Positions 36,314-45,322 of a stretch of 64,000 nt of DNA are shown piece by piece. The notes beneath the pieces were generated by a model. It searched no databases, was not told the origin of the DNA, and saw only the letters and a program-made list of their open reading frames with translations. The stretch lies in the NCBI RefSeq assembly GCF_001758195.1, contig NZ_MASR01000001.1:186001-250000 (forward strand), written 5' to 3'. The translations under genes and the position numbers were made by a program. Source of the DNA: Pseudohongiella acticola. GTDB taxonomy: Bacteria > Pseudomonadota > Gammaproteobacteria > Pseudomonadales > Pseudohongiellaceae. The number at the start of each line of letters is the position of its first letter. Within the stretch, counting starts at the first letter, position 1.

Positions 36314-37558
36314 GTGTTTAATGGCAGAAGAGTAGTGGTGACAGGCCTGGGCATGGTGACCCCATTGGGAAACGATGTTGCGTCTACCTGGCAAGCACTG
36401 AAAGACGGTCAGAGCGGTATCAATGTATTAGAGCATTTTGATACGTCAGCGTTCAGCACCCGCTTTGGTGGCTCCATCAAAAATTTTGACAACGAACCGT
36501 ACATGTCGGCAAAAGATGCCAAACGCATGGACGTGTTTATCCTGTATGGCGTGGCGGCCGGTGTGCAGGCCATGTCCGATGCCGGACTGGAAGAGGGCGG
36601 TTTTGACCCGACCCGATTTGGCGCCGCCATTGGTTCCGGTATCGGCGGTATCACCGCGATTGAAAACAACGCCGAGTTGATTCGCGGTGCCGGCCCTCGC
36701 AAGATCTCCCCGTTTTTTGTGCCGGGCTCAATCATCAATATGCTGGGCGGCACACTGTCCATTCGTTATAACCTGCAGGGCCCCAATATCGCGGTCACCA
36801 CCGCCTGTACCACGGGCACCCACAATATCGGGTTGGCCGCGCAGATGATTGCGTCCGGGCAGGCTGACCTGATGATTGCCGGTGGCGCTGAAATGGCGAC
36901 ATCGCCAGTCGGCCTGGGTGGCTTCTGCGCTGCCCGCGCACTATCCACGCGCAATGATGACCCGCAGGCCGCCAGCCGGCCCTGGGACAAGGATCGCGAC
37001 GGATTTGTACTGAGCGACGGGGCTGGCATCATGATTCTGGAAGAATATGAGCATGCCCGTCAGCGTGGTGCCAAAATTTATGCCGAGATTTCCGGCTTTG
37101 GCATGAGCGCCGATGCGTTTCACATGACGTCGCCATCAGAAAATGGCCGAGGTGCGGCCGCCTGCATGCAGAATGCCCTGAACAGTGCCGGGCTTAATGC
37201 GGGTGATATCGACTATGTGAATGCCCATGGAACCTCGACTACCGCCGGCGATATCGCGGAGACCCAGGCGGTGAAAACCGTTTTTGGCGATTACGCCTAC
37301 AAGCTGCCGGTCAGTTCCAGCAAATCCATGATCGGCCACTTGTTGGGAGCTGCAGGCGCAGTGGAGTCAATCATCTGTGTGCTATCCCTTGATGAGCAGG
37401 TCATCACACCCACCATCAACCTGGACGAGGCAGATGCAGCCTGTGATCTTGATTATGTGCCGGGTAGCAGTCGGGACGCTAAACTCAATGCTGTGCTCAA
37501 CAACTCCTTCGGATTCGGGGGAACTAACGGCTCTCTGATTTTTGCACGCCGGCCCTGA
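36314..37558 (+). CDS. fabF: 3-oxoacyl-ACP synthase II FabF
   Basis: FabF elongates acyl-ACP with malonyl-ACP. The 414-residue thiolase-fold enzyme shows [16 protein letters not shown], the active cysteine in [12 protein letters not shown], and the two histidines in [11 protein letters not shown] and [12 protein letters not shown], ending [15 protein letters not shown]. The GTG start at 36314 follows GGAG (36303-36306) at a normal distance. The stop shares one base with the pabC ATG (TGATG type overlap). Confidence 0.97.
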   Translation: MFNGRRVVVTGLGMVTPLGNDVASTWQALKDGQSGINVLEHFDTSAFSTRFGGSIKNFDNEPYMSAKDAKRMDVFILYGVAAGVQAMSDAGLEEGGFDPTRFGAAIGSGIGGITAIENNAELIRGAGPRKISPFFVPGSIINMLGGTLSIRYNLQGPNIAVTTACTTGTHNIGLAAQMIASGQADLMIAGGAEMATSPVGLGGFCAARALSTRNDDPQAASRPWDKDRDGFVLSDGAGIMILEEYEHARQRGAKIYAEISGFGMSADAFHMTSPSENGRGAAACMQNALNSAGLNAGDIDYVNAHGTSTTAGDIAETQAVKTVFGDYAYKLPVSSSKSMIGHLLGAAGAVESIICVLSLDEQVITPTINLDEADAACDLDYVPGSSRDAKLNAVLNNSFGFGGTNGSLIFARRP

Positions 37559-38436
37559 TGGCGGTGTTGACGCTGGTCGATGGTGAGCTTGCTGACAATG
37601 TCCCGGTCAGTGACCGCGGCCTGCTTTATGGCGATGGTGTGTTTGAAACCATGCACTATCGTCAGCATCAATTGATGCGACTGCCCGCCCATATGCTGCG
37701 GCTGCAGCGTAGCTGCGAACAGCTGGGCATCCCGCTTCTAATGACAGACATCCAGCAGCATATCGATAGCCTGCTTTCCCGAGTGTCATCCTTGGCTGAT
37801 ACGCCGACAGACGGTATCGTCAAAATCATTGTTACCCGCGGCGATGGCGGTCGAGGTTACATGCCTGCAGCAACCTCACAGTCCCGTGTGGTGGTGCAAT
37901 TTCACCTGATGCCGACGCCCTATGCTGAATGTTACCGCCGCGGGATTTCCTGCATGCTGTGCCGGCACCCGGTGTCCATCAATCCTGCGCTGGCCGGGTT
38001 GAAACATCTGAATCGCCTGGATCAGGTCATGGCCAGCCGCGAACTGGCGGCAGCACAGAACAATGCTGCAAACACTGACCCCATGTTGCAGGAAGGCTTG
38101 ATGCTGGACAGCCTGGGTGACCTGACGGAAGGCACCAGGAGTAATGTTTTTCTGGTTATCAACGACCAGCTTTGCACACCTGATTTAACTCAGGCGGGTG
38201 TGTGTGGCCTCATGCGCAATTTAATTCTGGACTGGTTTGAAGGGCAGGGTATACCGGTCACGGTGAGAGCAATCACCGGCCAGGAGCTGATGCTTGCCAG
38301 CGAAGTTTTTATTTGCAACAGTGTCATCGGTATCTGGCCGGTGAACAGTGTTTATGACTTCAGCTCGGGAACCTGCATTCATCTGTCCAGCCAGACCATG
38401 GCGCGTAGCGCACAACAGGGATTGTTGAGTCATTAA
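37558..38436 (+). CDS. pabC: aminodeoxychorismate lyase
   Basis: PabC releases pyruvate from aminodeoxychorismate to give p-aminobenzoate for folate. The 292-residue fold-type IV PLP protein has SDRGLLYGDGVFETMHY near the N-terminus, the PLP lysine in AGLKHLNRLDQVMA (about residue 145), and the segments GDLTEGTRSNVFLV and EVFICNSVIGIWPV. It overlaps fabF by one base, the usual fabF-pabC-mltG arrangement. Confidence 0.94.
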   Translation: MAVLTLVDGELADNVPVSDRGLLYGDGVFETMHYRQHQLMRLPAHMLRLQRSCEQLGIPLLMTDIQQHIDSLLSRVSSLADTPTDGIVKIIVTRGDGGRGYMPAATSQSRVVVQFHLMPTPYAECYRRGISCMLCRHPVSINPALAGLKHLNRLDQVMASRELAAAQNNAANTDPMLQEGLMLDSLGDLTEGTRSNVFLVINDQLCTPDLTQAGVCGLMRNLILDWFEGQGIPVTVRAITGQELMLASEVFICNSVIGIWPVNSVYDFSSGTCIHLSSQTMARSAQQGLLSH

Positions 38437-38495
38437 ATGTTGCGTCTATTGATCAAAGCACCTGACCACTCCGCAGACCACGAAACCCGACTGCC

Positions 38496-39533
38496 ATGGT
38501 TTTAATGTCCGTTCGCAGATTGCTGTTAATTGTACTGGCACTGTGCCTGATTGCGGTGCTTGTGGTGGCTGCTACGTTGCTGACAGTAAGGCAGTACCTG
38601 GATTCGCCCCTGTCCTTGCCAGACGACGCTGTTGTTGTTGATATCGAACCCGGTATGCCACTGCAGTTGATTGCCTCCCGACTGGCAGACAATGGTTACC
38701 TGTCGTGGCCGCGTGCCATGGTGTTATGGGCACGGTGGCAGGGCTTTGATCGTCGTATTCGCAGTGGCGAGTATGCGCTTGAGGCAGGCCAGACGCCGCG
38801 GACACTGATGGCGCTGTTAATGTCAGGCCGCGTTGTGCAGTATCCTGTTACCTTCGTGGAAGGCTGGACGGTCCGGCAGGCGCTGGAACACTTGTGGCGG
38901 CTCGACAATATCAACCCACAACTGCAGGGCATGTCCAATGACGATATTCATTCGGCGCTGCAGATCTCGCTGCCGGCGCTGGAGGGCAGTCTTTTCCCGG
39001 ATACCTATTTTTATACCAAAGGCACAAGCGATGTCGCCATTCTGCAACGCGCCAACCAGCGCCTGCAGCAGGTCCTGACAGAGGAATGGCAGCAGCGTGC
39101 GGACGGCCTGCCCTATGAATCTCCGTGGCAGGCATTGATTATGGCGTCAATTATCGAGCGGGAGTCTGGTTACAAGGCAGAAAAGCGTGACATAGCCGGT
39201 GTTTTTGTCAGACGGCTACAGTCAGGCATGAGACTGCAGTCGGATCCCACCGTGATCTATGGCATGGGTAGCAGCTATGATGGTGTGATCTATCGTAGTG
39301 ATCTCAACACCACCACCGCGTACAATACCTATCGCATCAATGGTCTGCCGCCGACGCCGATTGCATTGGCAGGGCGAGACTCCATTCATGCGAGCATGCA
39401 GCCGAAAAAGGGCACCGCGTTGTATTTTGTGTCACGCGGCGATGGCAGCCATCAGTTCTCCGATACACTGGAGCAGCATAATTCGGCCGTGCAGCGCTAT
39501 CTGCGCGGCGGCGCTGAAAACGAAAATAATTGA
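38496..39533 (+). CDS. mltG: endolytic murein transglycosylase MltG
   Basis: MltG cleaves nascent glycan strands and helps set their length. The 345-residue protein has one N-terminal transmembrane helix (RLLLIVLALCLIAVLVVAATLL), a LysM-like part with VVVDIEPGMPLQLIASRLADNGYL, and the YceG catalytic domain. The catalytic glutamate lies in MASIIERESGYKAEKRDIAGVF. SDPTVIYGMG and NTYRINGLPPTPIALAG follow. ATG 38496 or 38505 may be the start. It lies between pabC and tmk as usual. Confidence 0.95.
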   Translation: MVLMSVRRLLLIVLALCLIAVLVVAATLLTVRQYLDSPLSLPDDAVVVDIEPGMPLQLIASRLADNGYLSWPRAMVLWARWQGFDRRIRSGEYALEAGQTPRTLMALLMSGRVVQYPVTFVEGWTVRQALEHLWRLDNINPQLQGMSNDDIHSALQISLPALEGSLFPDTYFYTKGTSDVAILQRANQRLQQVLTEEWQQRADGLPYESPWQALIMASIIERESGYKAEKRDIAGVFVRRLQSGMRLQSDPTVIYGMGSSYDGVIYRSDLNTTTAYNTYRINGLPPTPIALAGRDSIHASMQPKKGTALYFVSRGDGSHQFSDTLEQHNSAVQRYLRGGAENENN

Positions 39534-39617
39534 GGCTCAGCATCCTGTCAGATGTCATGTCGGGTGCCAAGTCAGGTAGTCAGTCAGGTGCAGTTAAATT
39601 GTAGATAGAGGATTAAT

Positions 39618-40286
39618 GTGTCGGGTTGTCTGTTAACGGTTGAAGGCATTGAAGGTGTTGGTAAAACTACCAATATCAAATGGATATGCGAATGTCTTGA
39701 GAAGCAGGGTATCCCCTATGTGCAGAGTCGGGAGCCCGGTGGCACGGCGCTTGCCGAGGAAATTCGACAGTTGCTGCTGACGCCGCGTGATGAGTCCATG
39801 TCGGAACTGACCGAGTTGCTACTGGTGTTTTCGGCTCGCGCACAACACCTGCATCAACTGATTCAGCCGGCACTTGCACGCGGCGAATGGGTTGTCTGTG
39901 ACCGTTTTACCGACGCCACCTATGCCTATCAGGGCGGAGGTCGTGGCCTGGATTCGACGATAATAGCGGCGCTGGAAACCCTGGTGCAGGGTGAGCTGCG
40001 GCCCGATCTTACCCTGATTCTTGACATCGAACCGGCGCAGGGACTGGCGCGTGCCTATCAACGTGGTGCACCGGACCGATTTGAGCAGGAAGCAATCGGA
40101 TTCTTCAGCCGGGTCAGGCAGGCCTACCTTGATCGTGCTCTGATCTCGCCTGAGCGTTACCTGATTGTGGATGCCGGCAAAGAACTGGTCAATGTTCAGC
40201 AGCAGATCAAGACCGGTCTTGAACAATTCTGCCAACGTCATGCGGCCGCTGCTTCGCCAACAGGGGATCTGACGCATGGCGATTGA
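39618..40286 (+). CDS. tmk: thymidylate kinase
   Basis: Tmk phosphorylates dTMP to dTDP. The 222-residue protein has the P-loop GIEGVGKTT (residues 10-18), the DR-X motif CDRFTDATYAYQGGGRGLD, the substrate segment REPGGTALAEEIRQLLL, and a lid region GAPDRFEQEAIGFFSRVR. The start is GTG at 39618 after GAGGATTAAT. The last 11 bases overlap holB, indicating coupling. Confidence 0.95.
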   Translation: MSGCLLTVEGIEGVGKTTNIKWICECLEKQGIPYVQSREPGGTALAEEIRQLLLTPRDESMSELTELLLVFSARAQHLHQLIQPALARGEWVVCDRFTDATYAYQGGGRGLDSTIIAALETLVQGELRPDLTLILDIEPAQGLARAYQRGAPDRFEQEAIGFFSRVRQAYLDRALISPERYLIVDAGKELVNVQQQIKTGLEQFCQRHAAAASPTGDLTHGD

Positions 40287-41286
40287 TGCAGTTCTGCCCT
40301 GGCACACCGACGCCTGGACGCAGGTCATGAACCAGCAGCGCAATCAGCGACTGGCGCACGCCTATTTGATCAGTGGTCTGCCCGGCAGTGGGCGTTACCT
40401 GTTTGCCCGTGCGCTGGCTGCCACGCTGCTATGCACTGAGTTGGCCTCAGATGAAGCCAACAGCACCGCCTGTGGTCATTGCCGTCAGTGTCTTCTGTTT
40501 GATACCGGTCATCATCCGGATGTGCTGGATATTACGCCGGAAGAAGGCAAAAAAAGCATCAAAATCGATCAGATACGAACCATTTCCAATCTGGTTAATC
40601 AGACCAGTAACCAGACTGGTGCGATCAAGGTCATCATCATTCAGCCGGCAGAGGCGCTGGGTACCGCTGCTGCCAATGCCTTGCTGAAGAACCTGGAAGA
40701 GCCGCCTGGCAGGACGCTGTTTTTGTTGATATGTGAGCCTGGCGCACAAATGCTGCCGACCATCCGCAGTCGCTGTCAGCCTTTGCCGTTGTCACCGGCA
40801 ACATCAGAACAGGGGCTGGCCTGGTTGTCTCAACAGTCGGCGGCAGCGCAGGATGAACTGGCGGCGGCGCTGACGCTGGCGTCCGGGGCGCCCCTGCGAG
40901 CGTTGTCACTGCTGGAGGCTGGGATTCCGGCATGGCGTGGCATCGTGCAGGAGCAGCTTGCCGAATTGGCTGATGGTTTGATGACGCCATTACAACTGGC
41001 GAAATACTGCAACACACAGCCACCGGCATATGCTATAGAACTGATGCAGGCGCTGACATTGCAGCAAGTCCGTGAGGCATTGCAGTCACAGAAGTCCCGA
41101 CGCGCGAAAAGGTTTTTGCAGCTTGGGCGTGAACTTGTTGTGATTAGCAGGCAGCTAAGCAGTGGCGCCAACCCGAATACGTTGATGGCGTTGGAGTATG
41201 TCTTCAGTACCTGGCAGACCATCTCAGGAGACAAGGATGTCGTCCAGCAAGGCCGAGAATTACAGTTCACCGGCAGCGCAGGCTGA
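40276..41286 (+). CDS. holB: DNA polymerase III delta' subunit
   Basis: HolB is part of the clamp loader that places the beta clamp on DNA. The 336-residue protein shows the degenerate P-loop GLPGSGRYLFA, typical of delta' which does not bind ATP. The zinc-binding CGHCRQCLLF with an earlier Cys is present, as are the SRC motif in TIRSRCQPLPL and ANALLKNLEEPPG. It overlaps tmk by 11 bases and the pilZ-like gene by 50 bases at its end. Confidence 0.94.
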   Translation: MAIDAVLPWHTDAWTQVMNQQRNQRLAHAYLISGLPGSGRYLFARALAATLLCTELASDEANSTACGHCRQCLLFDTGHHPDVLDITPEEGKKSIKIDQIRTISNLVNQTSNQTGAIKVIIIQPAEALGTAAANALLKNLEEPPGRTLFLLICEPGAQMLPTIRSRCQPLPLSPATSEQGLAWLSQQSAAAQDELAAALTLASGAPLRALSLLEAGIPAWRGIVQEQLAELADGLMTPLQLAKYCNTQPPAYAIELMQALTLQQVREALQSQKSRRAKRFLQLGRELVVISRQLSSGANPNTLMALEYVFSTWQTISGDKDVVQQGRELQFTGSAG

Positions 41287-41668
41287 CGCCGAAGCCCATC
41301 ACCAACACCCGTTGCTGATGTCTGTCAGTATCACCGACCCCCTGGTTCTGCAGCGCTGTTACATGCCCTTTTTCCTGCGGGGCGGTCTGTTTGTGCCCAG
41401 TGCACGTCGTTTCAGCTTGCGACAGCGACTGTTTCTGGTGCTGACGCTACCGGCCCTGCCAGATGCACCCGATAAGCACACCATCTGCGCACTCAACACC
41501 ACGGTTGCATGGTTGTCGCCCGCGCCATGGGGGGCCGGCCAGATAACAAATGATCAACTGGGCAGGGGAGGGGTTAACGCAAGAGTGCAAGGAGTAGGGT
41601 TGCATTTTGATAACGCCGAGCCGGATCTGAAACCGTTTATAGAATCGCTGCTGAAAGCTCTGTTATGA
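41237..41668 (+). CDS. pilZ: PilZ-domain protein (type IV pilus PilZ-like)
   Basis: This 143-residue protein resembles PilZ of pseudomonads, needed for type IV pilus assembly, and lies at the usual place after holB. Family features are VLQRCYMPFFLRGGLFVPSARRFSLRQRLFLVLTLP, TTVAWLSPAPWGAG and VQGVGLHFDNAEPDLKPFIESLL. The RxxxR c-di-GMP motif is not evident, as in PilZ proper. The N-terminal 40 residues and an insert after WGAG are longer than usual. ATG 41237 follows CAGGAG and AAGG. It lies within the end of holB by 50 bases. Confidence 0.82.
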   Translation: MSSSKAENYSSPAAQADAEAHHQHPLLMSVSITDPLVLQRCYMPFFLRGGLFVPSARRFSLRQRLFLVLTLPALPDAPDKHTICALNTTVAWLSPAPWGAGQITNDQLGRGGVNARVQGVGLHFDNAEPDLKPFIESLLKALL

Positions 41669-41697
41669 TCGGGTCAGTCAACCTCGGAGGTAATCCC

Positions 41698-42288
41698 ATG
41701 CAGTCCATCCTCAAGCTCAGACAGAACCCTGCTTACAATCGCTCAATTTTTAGTCAGTTTGCGCGCACCTTTGGCCGCACCTTTGTCAGACTGAGATTGT
41801 ACGCACTGACTGCGTTGTGTCTGTCTGTGCTGGCCTGTTCTCCGCAGAATGGCCAGGACGTTGCGGCGGCCGCAGTTGACGCTACCGTGCTGGATGTTTA
41901 TAAAAGTCCGACCTGTGGTTGCTGCAGCCTGTGGATAGAACATGCCGAGGAACGTGGCTTTCAGGTGATGGCACACGATCTGGACAATAACGCGTTGGCG
42001 CTGGCAAAACTTGAGCGTGGTGTGACGCCGCGTTATCAGTCATGCCACACCACAGTGGCTGAAGATGGCAGCGTTTTTGAAGGACACATTCCGGCGTACC
42101 TGATACACCAGTATCTGGCTGACAAACCGGCCGGTTCGATTGGTCTGGCGGTACCGGGCATGCCCATGGGCAGTCCGGGCATGGAAGTCGGAGACCGAAT
42201 GGATGCCTACGATGTGTTGTTATTGAAAGCGGATGGCAGCACAGAAGTTTACGCACATATCAGCGACCAGCAGTCGCAGTATCAGTGA
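41698..42288 (+). CDS. DUF411 lipoprotein
   Basis: This 196-residue protein belongs to DUF411, often linked with copper or other metal handling. It has a signal with lipobox LSVLAC, cysteine about 47, after a rather long basic N-region. The Cys-rich core YKSPTCGCCSLWIEHAEERGF follows, then SCHTTVAEDGSVFEGHIPAYLI and GLAVPGMPMGSPGMEVG. The start at 41698 is set by GGAGG (41686-41690), seven bases upstream; an earlier in-frame ATG at 41665 overlaps the pilZ-like gene. tatD, frequent at this spot, is absent. Metal binding is inferred. Confidence 0.85.
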   Translation: MQSILKLRQNPAYNRSIFSQFARTFGRTFVRLRLYALTALCLSVLACSPQNGQDVAAAAVDATVLDVYKSPTCGCCSLWIEHAEERGFQVMAHDLDNNALALAKLERGVTPRYQSCHTTVAEDGSVFEGHIPAYLIHQYLADKPAGSIGLAVPGMPMGSPGMEVGDRMDAYDVLLLKADGSTEVYAHISDQQSQYQ

Positions 42289-42295
42289 CAGGCGA

Positions 42296-43510
42296 TTATA
42301 ACGGCGCCTGATCCTGCAGTTTCAGGGTCACCAGTTCTGCCAGCGCGAGACTCGCAGTCAGGCCTGGTGACTCAATGCCAAACAGCTGAATCAGTCCCGG
42401 GCAGCCATGCACGTATTCATCCTGAATCATGAAGTCAGCATAACCCGGACCCAGGCGCGGCCTGATACCAGCGTATGACGGGTTCAATCGTGTGGCATCC
42501 AGTGCCGGGAAATACCGTTTGATGGCCAGGGCGAACGCTTCACGGCGAGATTCGTCGACGACATAGTCAACGCTGCTGATCGCCTCAATGTCCGGGCCAA
42601 AGCGACACTGGCCTGCCATGTCCAGCGTTGCATGAATGCCAAGACCACGTTGCTGGGGATCAGGCACCGGATAGATCAAATGCCGGAATGGTGAGCGTCC
42701 GGACAACGCAAAATAATGGCCTTTTACCAGATTCAGCTCGGGGTTCAGAGTCTGGTCCATGCCGGCTATTGAGGCCGCCACCCGGGTGGCAGACAGGCCT
42801 GCGCAGTTGATCAGTATGCGGCTGCGTATCTTGAAAGGATCCTGTGCTTCCGCTGCGTTCCCGTCCGGGTAGTTATGGCTGGCATGGCTGCCAACACCAG
42901 CATCCGTATCAACATCGATATCAAAGATCCCCGGCCCCTGACAGGCAGCACGTAGAAAGCGACTGTGTGTTGCGATCAACGTGCCCTGACTCTCTGCCTC
43001 CTGCTGCAGGCGCTGCATCAGGGCATGACTGTCGACGATGCCGGTATCCGGCGACCACAGAGCGGCGCTTGCGTGCAGCTGTGGTTCCAGCCTGGCGAAC
43101 GCCTGTTGTGATTGCCACCTGAGCGAGTCAACACCGCAGGTTTGCGCGGAGGACCGTAATAATTCAAGTGCCGATTCTTCTCCTGCCTGCGCGACAATCA
43201 ACTTGCCCAGACGTTGATGCGGTACGTCATGCTTGGCGCAATATTCGTAGAGCAGGGCGCTGCCGCGGATACACAGCCGTGCTTTCAGGCTGCCGGGTGG
43301 ATAATACAGACCCGCGTGAATGACCTCGCTGTTTCGGCTACTGATTTCCTGGCCAATGTCGCTGTTCTGTTCAAGCACCAGTATGGATGCTTTGGGCCAG
43401 CGCAGCGACAATGCCCGGGCCAGCGCCAGGCCGACAACGCCCGCGCCAACAATACAGACATCAAACGGTTGTCGGGGTGCGGTGTTAATAAGCGGTTGCG
43501 CCCCCGTCAT
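42296..43510 (-). CDS. FAD-dependent oxidoreductase, L-2-hydroxyglutarate oxidase-like
   Basis: This 404-residue DAO-family flavoprotein resembles L-2-hydroxyglutarate oxidase/dehydrogenase. FAD binding is seen at DVCIVGAGVVGLALARAL and VLEQNSDIGQEISSRNSEVIHAGLYYPPGSLKA, a signature of that subgroup. VKGHYFALSG, LGIHATLDMAGQCRFGPD and PSYAGIRPRLGP follow. The only start before the core is ATG 43508-43510, which lies in the 4-base loop of a 7-bp GC hairpin inside the last codons of ggt, so the two genes overlap by 26 bases. The substrate is inferred from the family; it could be another 2-hydroxyacid or amino acid. Confidence 0.82.
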   Translation of the reverse strand: MTGAQPLINTAPRQPFDVCIVGAGVVGLALARALSLRWPKASILVLEQNSDIGQEISSRNSEVIHAGLYYPPGSLKARLCIRGSALLYEYCAKHDVPHQRLGKLIVAQAGEESALELLRSSAQTCGVDSLRWQSQQAFARLEPQLHASAALWSPDTGIVDSHALMQRLQQEAESQGTLIATHSRFLRAACQGPGIFDIDVDTDAGVGSHASHNYPDGNAAEAQDPFKIRSRILINCAGLSATRVAASIAGMDQTLNPELNLVKGHYFALSGRSPFRHLIYPVPDPQQRGLGIHATLDMAGQCRFGPDIEAISSVDYVVDESRREAFALAIKRYFPALDATRLNPSYAGIRPRLGPGYADFMIQDEYVHGCPGLIQLFGIESPGLTASLALAELVTLKLQDQAPL

Positions 43511-45170
43511 TACGGGGGTCGGACGCAGCGTTCATGACCCCGTCTCTGACCAGTATCGAGTTGGCGTCGCCGATGCCGTAACCACCGGGGCGCAATTCGG
43601 TGTGACCCATGCTTTCCAGTTTTTCCTGCGCACCGTCGACAAAGGCGTTGGGTTCATAGCGCACAATATCAGGCTGCCACTGATGATGAATACGAGGACT
43701 GGCGACGGCCTCCTCGATGCCCATGCCGTGATCCAGTGTGTTCAGAATGACCTGAAATACGGTGTTTATAATGGTCGAGCCACCCGGTGAGCCGGTAACC
43801 AGCACGGTTTCCCCATCACGAGTAACGATGGTCGGTGTCATGGAGCTGAGCATGCGTTTGCCCGGCTCAATTTTATTGGCCTCATCGCCCAGCAGACCAT
43901 AGGCATTGGGTGCACCGGGTTTGGCGGAGAAATCGTCCATTTCATTATTGAGCAGGAAGCCGGCACCGGGCACCACAATGCGATTGCCGTAACCCAGGTT
44001 CAGCGTAGTCGTCACAGACACGGCGATACCGTTTTTGTCCATCACGGAATAGTGGGTGGTTTCGGTGCTCTCTGCAGGCCAGTTGCCGGCACCAACATCT
44101 TCGCTACGCGACGCCTGTTCCGGATTCATGTCGCTGAAACGCTCACGTGCGTACGCTTTGTCTGTCAGCATTGCCAATGGCACCGGATAAAAATCCGGAT
44201 CACCCATGTGTTCAGCGCGATCGGCATAGGCTCGGCGTTGTGCTTCCACCATCAAGTGAATAGTGTCGGCGGTGCCCCAGCCAAGGCTGCCCAGATCATG
44301 AGGTTCCAGCATATTGAGCATCTGCACTACCAGAGCACCGCCAGAGGAGGGCGGGGGCATGGACCAGATGTCATAACCGCGGTAGCTGCCACTGATGGGT
44401 TGGCGCCATTCCACGTTATAGGACTGCAGATCGTCATGAGAAATCATGCCGCCCAGGCGCTGCATTTCGGCGACCAGCAGATCTGCTGTAGTGCCTCGGT
44501 AGAATCCGTCACGACCCTGATCGGAAATGCGTTTGAGAGATTCAGCCAGATCGCTCTGTACCCACAGCTCGCCGGCTCGCCATGCCTGACCATTGTTGGT
44601 GAAGATGGCTGTGGATGCCGGGTATGCGCTCATGCTGTCAGAGACGCGGGCAAAATCACTGGCCATGTCTTCGGTCAGAGGGAAACCCTGTTCGGCCAAT
44701 CGGATGGCGGGGGCCATGACAGCTTCGCGACTCAGCGAGCCGTAGCGTTCAAGTGCATCGAGCATGCCGGCAACACTGCCAGGAACGCCGGCAGCCTGGG
44801 CGCTGTACAGCGACTTGCGACGGTCAACATTGCCGGCGGTATCCAGAAACATGTCCGGAAACGCGGTGCCTGGCGCTTTTTCCCGGTGGTCCTGGGTAAC
44901 AACGGTGCCATCTTCAAGCTTGATGACCATGAAACCGCCACCACCAATATTGCCTGCAGAAGGGTGGGTCACTGCCAGTGCAAACCCCACCGCCACGGCG
45001 GCATCAACGGCGTTGCCACCTTGCTGAAGAATTTCCACCCCGACATCGGATGCAATCTGTGAGCGTGACGTGACCACACCGTTGGTGCCTGCTACTGTGT
45101 TTGCCTGGGATAAGGATGAAAACACCAGTGCCAATGCGAGCAGGCAGGTAAGATATGAGCGGTTCAGCAT
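43485..45170 (-). CDS. ggt: gamma-glutamyltransferase
   Basis: Ggt cleaves the gamma-glutamyl bond of glutathione in the periplasm. The 561-residue precursor has a signal peptide (MLNRSYLTCLLALALVFSSLSQANT). Self-cleavage is expected before T371 in STETTHYSVMD. Other family segments are IGGGGFMV, DHREKAPG, PPPSSGGALVVQMLNML, and MTPTIVTRDGETVLVTGSPGGSTIINTV in the small subunit. The 3' end overlaps the downstream oxidoreductase start. It is divergent from gor across 152 bp, linking glutathione breakdown and reduction. Confidence 0.95.
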   Translation of the reverse strand: MLNRSYLTCLLALALVFSSLSQANTVAGTNGVVTSRSQIASDVGVEILQQGGNAVDAAVAVGFALAVTHPSAGNIGGGGFMVIKLEDGTVVTQDHREKAPGTAFPDMFLDTAGNVDRRKSLYSAQAAGVPGSVAGMLDALERYGSLSREAVMAPAIRLAEQGFPLTEDMASDFARVSDSMSAYPASTAIFTNNGQAWRAGELWVQSDLAESLKRISDQGRDGFYRGTTADLLVAEMQRLGGMISHDDLQSYNVEWRQPISGSYRGYDIWSMPPPSSGGALVVQMLNMLEPHDLGSLGWGTADTIHLMVEAQRRAYADRAEHMGDPDFYPVPLAMLTDKAYARERFSDMNPEQASRSEDVGAGNWPAESTETTHYSVMDKNGIAVSVTTTLNLGYGNRIVVPGAGFLLNNEMDDFSAKPGAPNAYGLLGDEANKIEPGKRMLSSMTPTIVTRDGETVLVTGSPGGSTIINTVFQVILNTLDHGMGIEEAVASPRIHHQWQPDIVRYEPNAFVDGAQEKLESMGHTELRPGGYGIGDANSILVRDGVMNAASDPRNDGGATAY

Positions 45171-45322
45171 GATTGGCGCCTCTGATTTACGTAGGTTTTC
45201 AGTGCATTGAATGTGACTTCTATCCTATCATAAAGCATTCACTTGCGGTCATGACCCGCCCCTCAGCCATTGGTTTTTTGCAGAGCGAACGTTGCAGGGT
45301 AAACAAGGAACAGCAGATTTAT

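Noticed and set aside
44052-45062. A 336-codon plus-strand frame antisense to ggt.
   Set aside because: The minus strand has all Ggt motifs; the opposing product resembles no family and is Cys/His-rich only by codon reflection.
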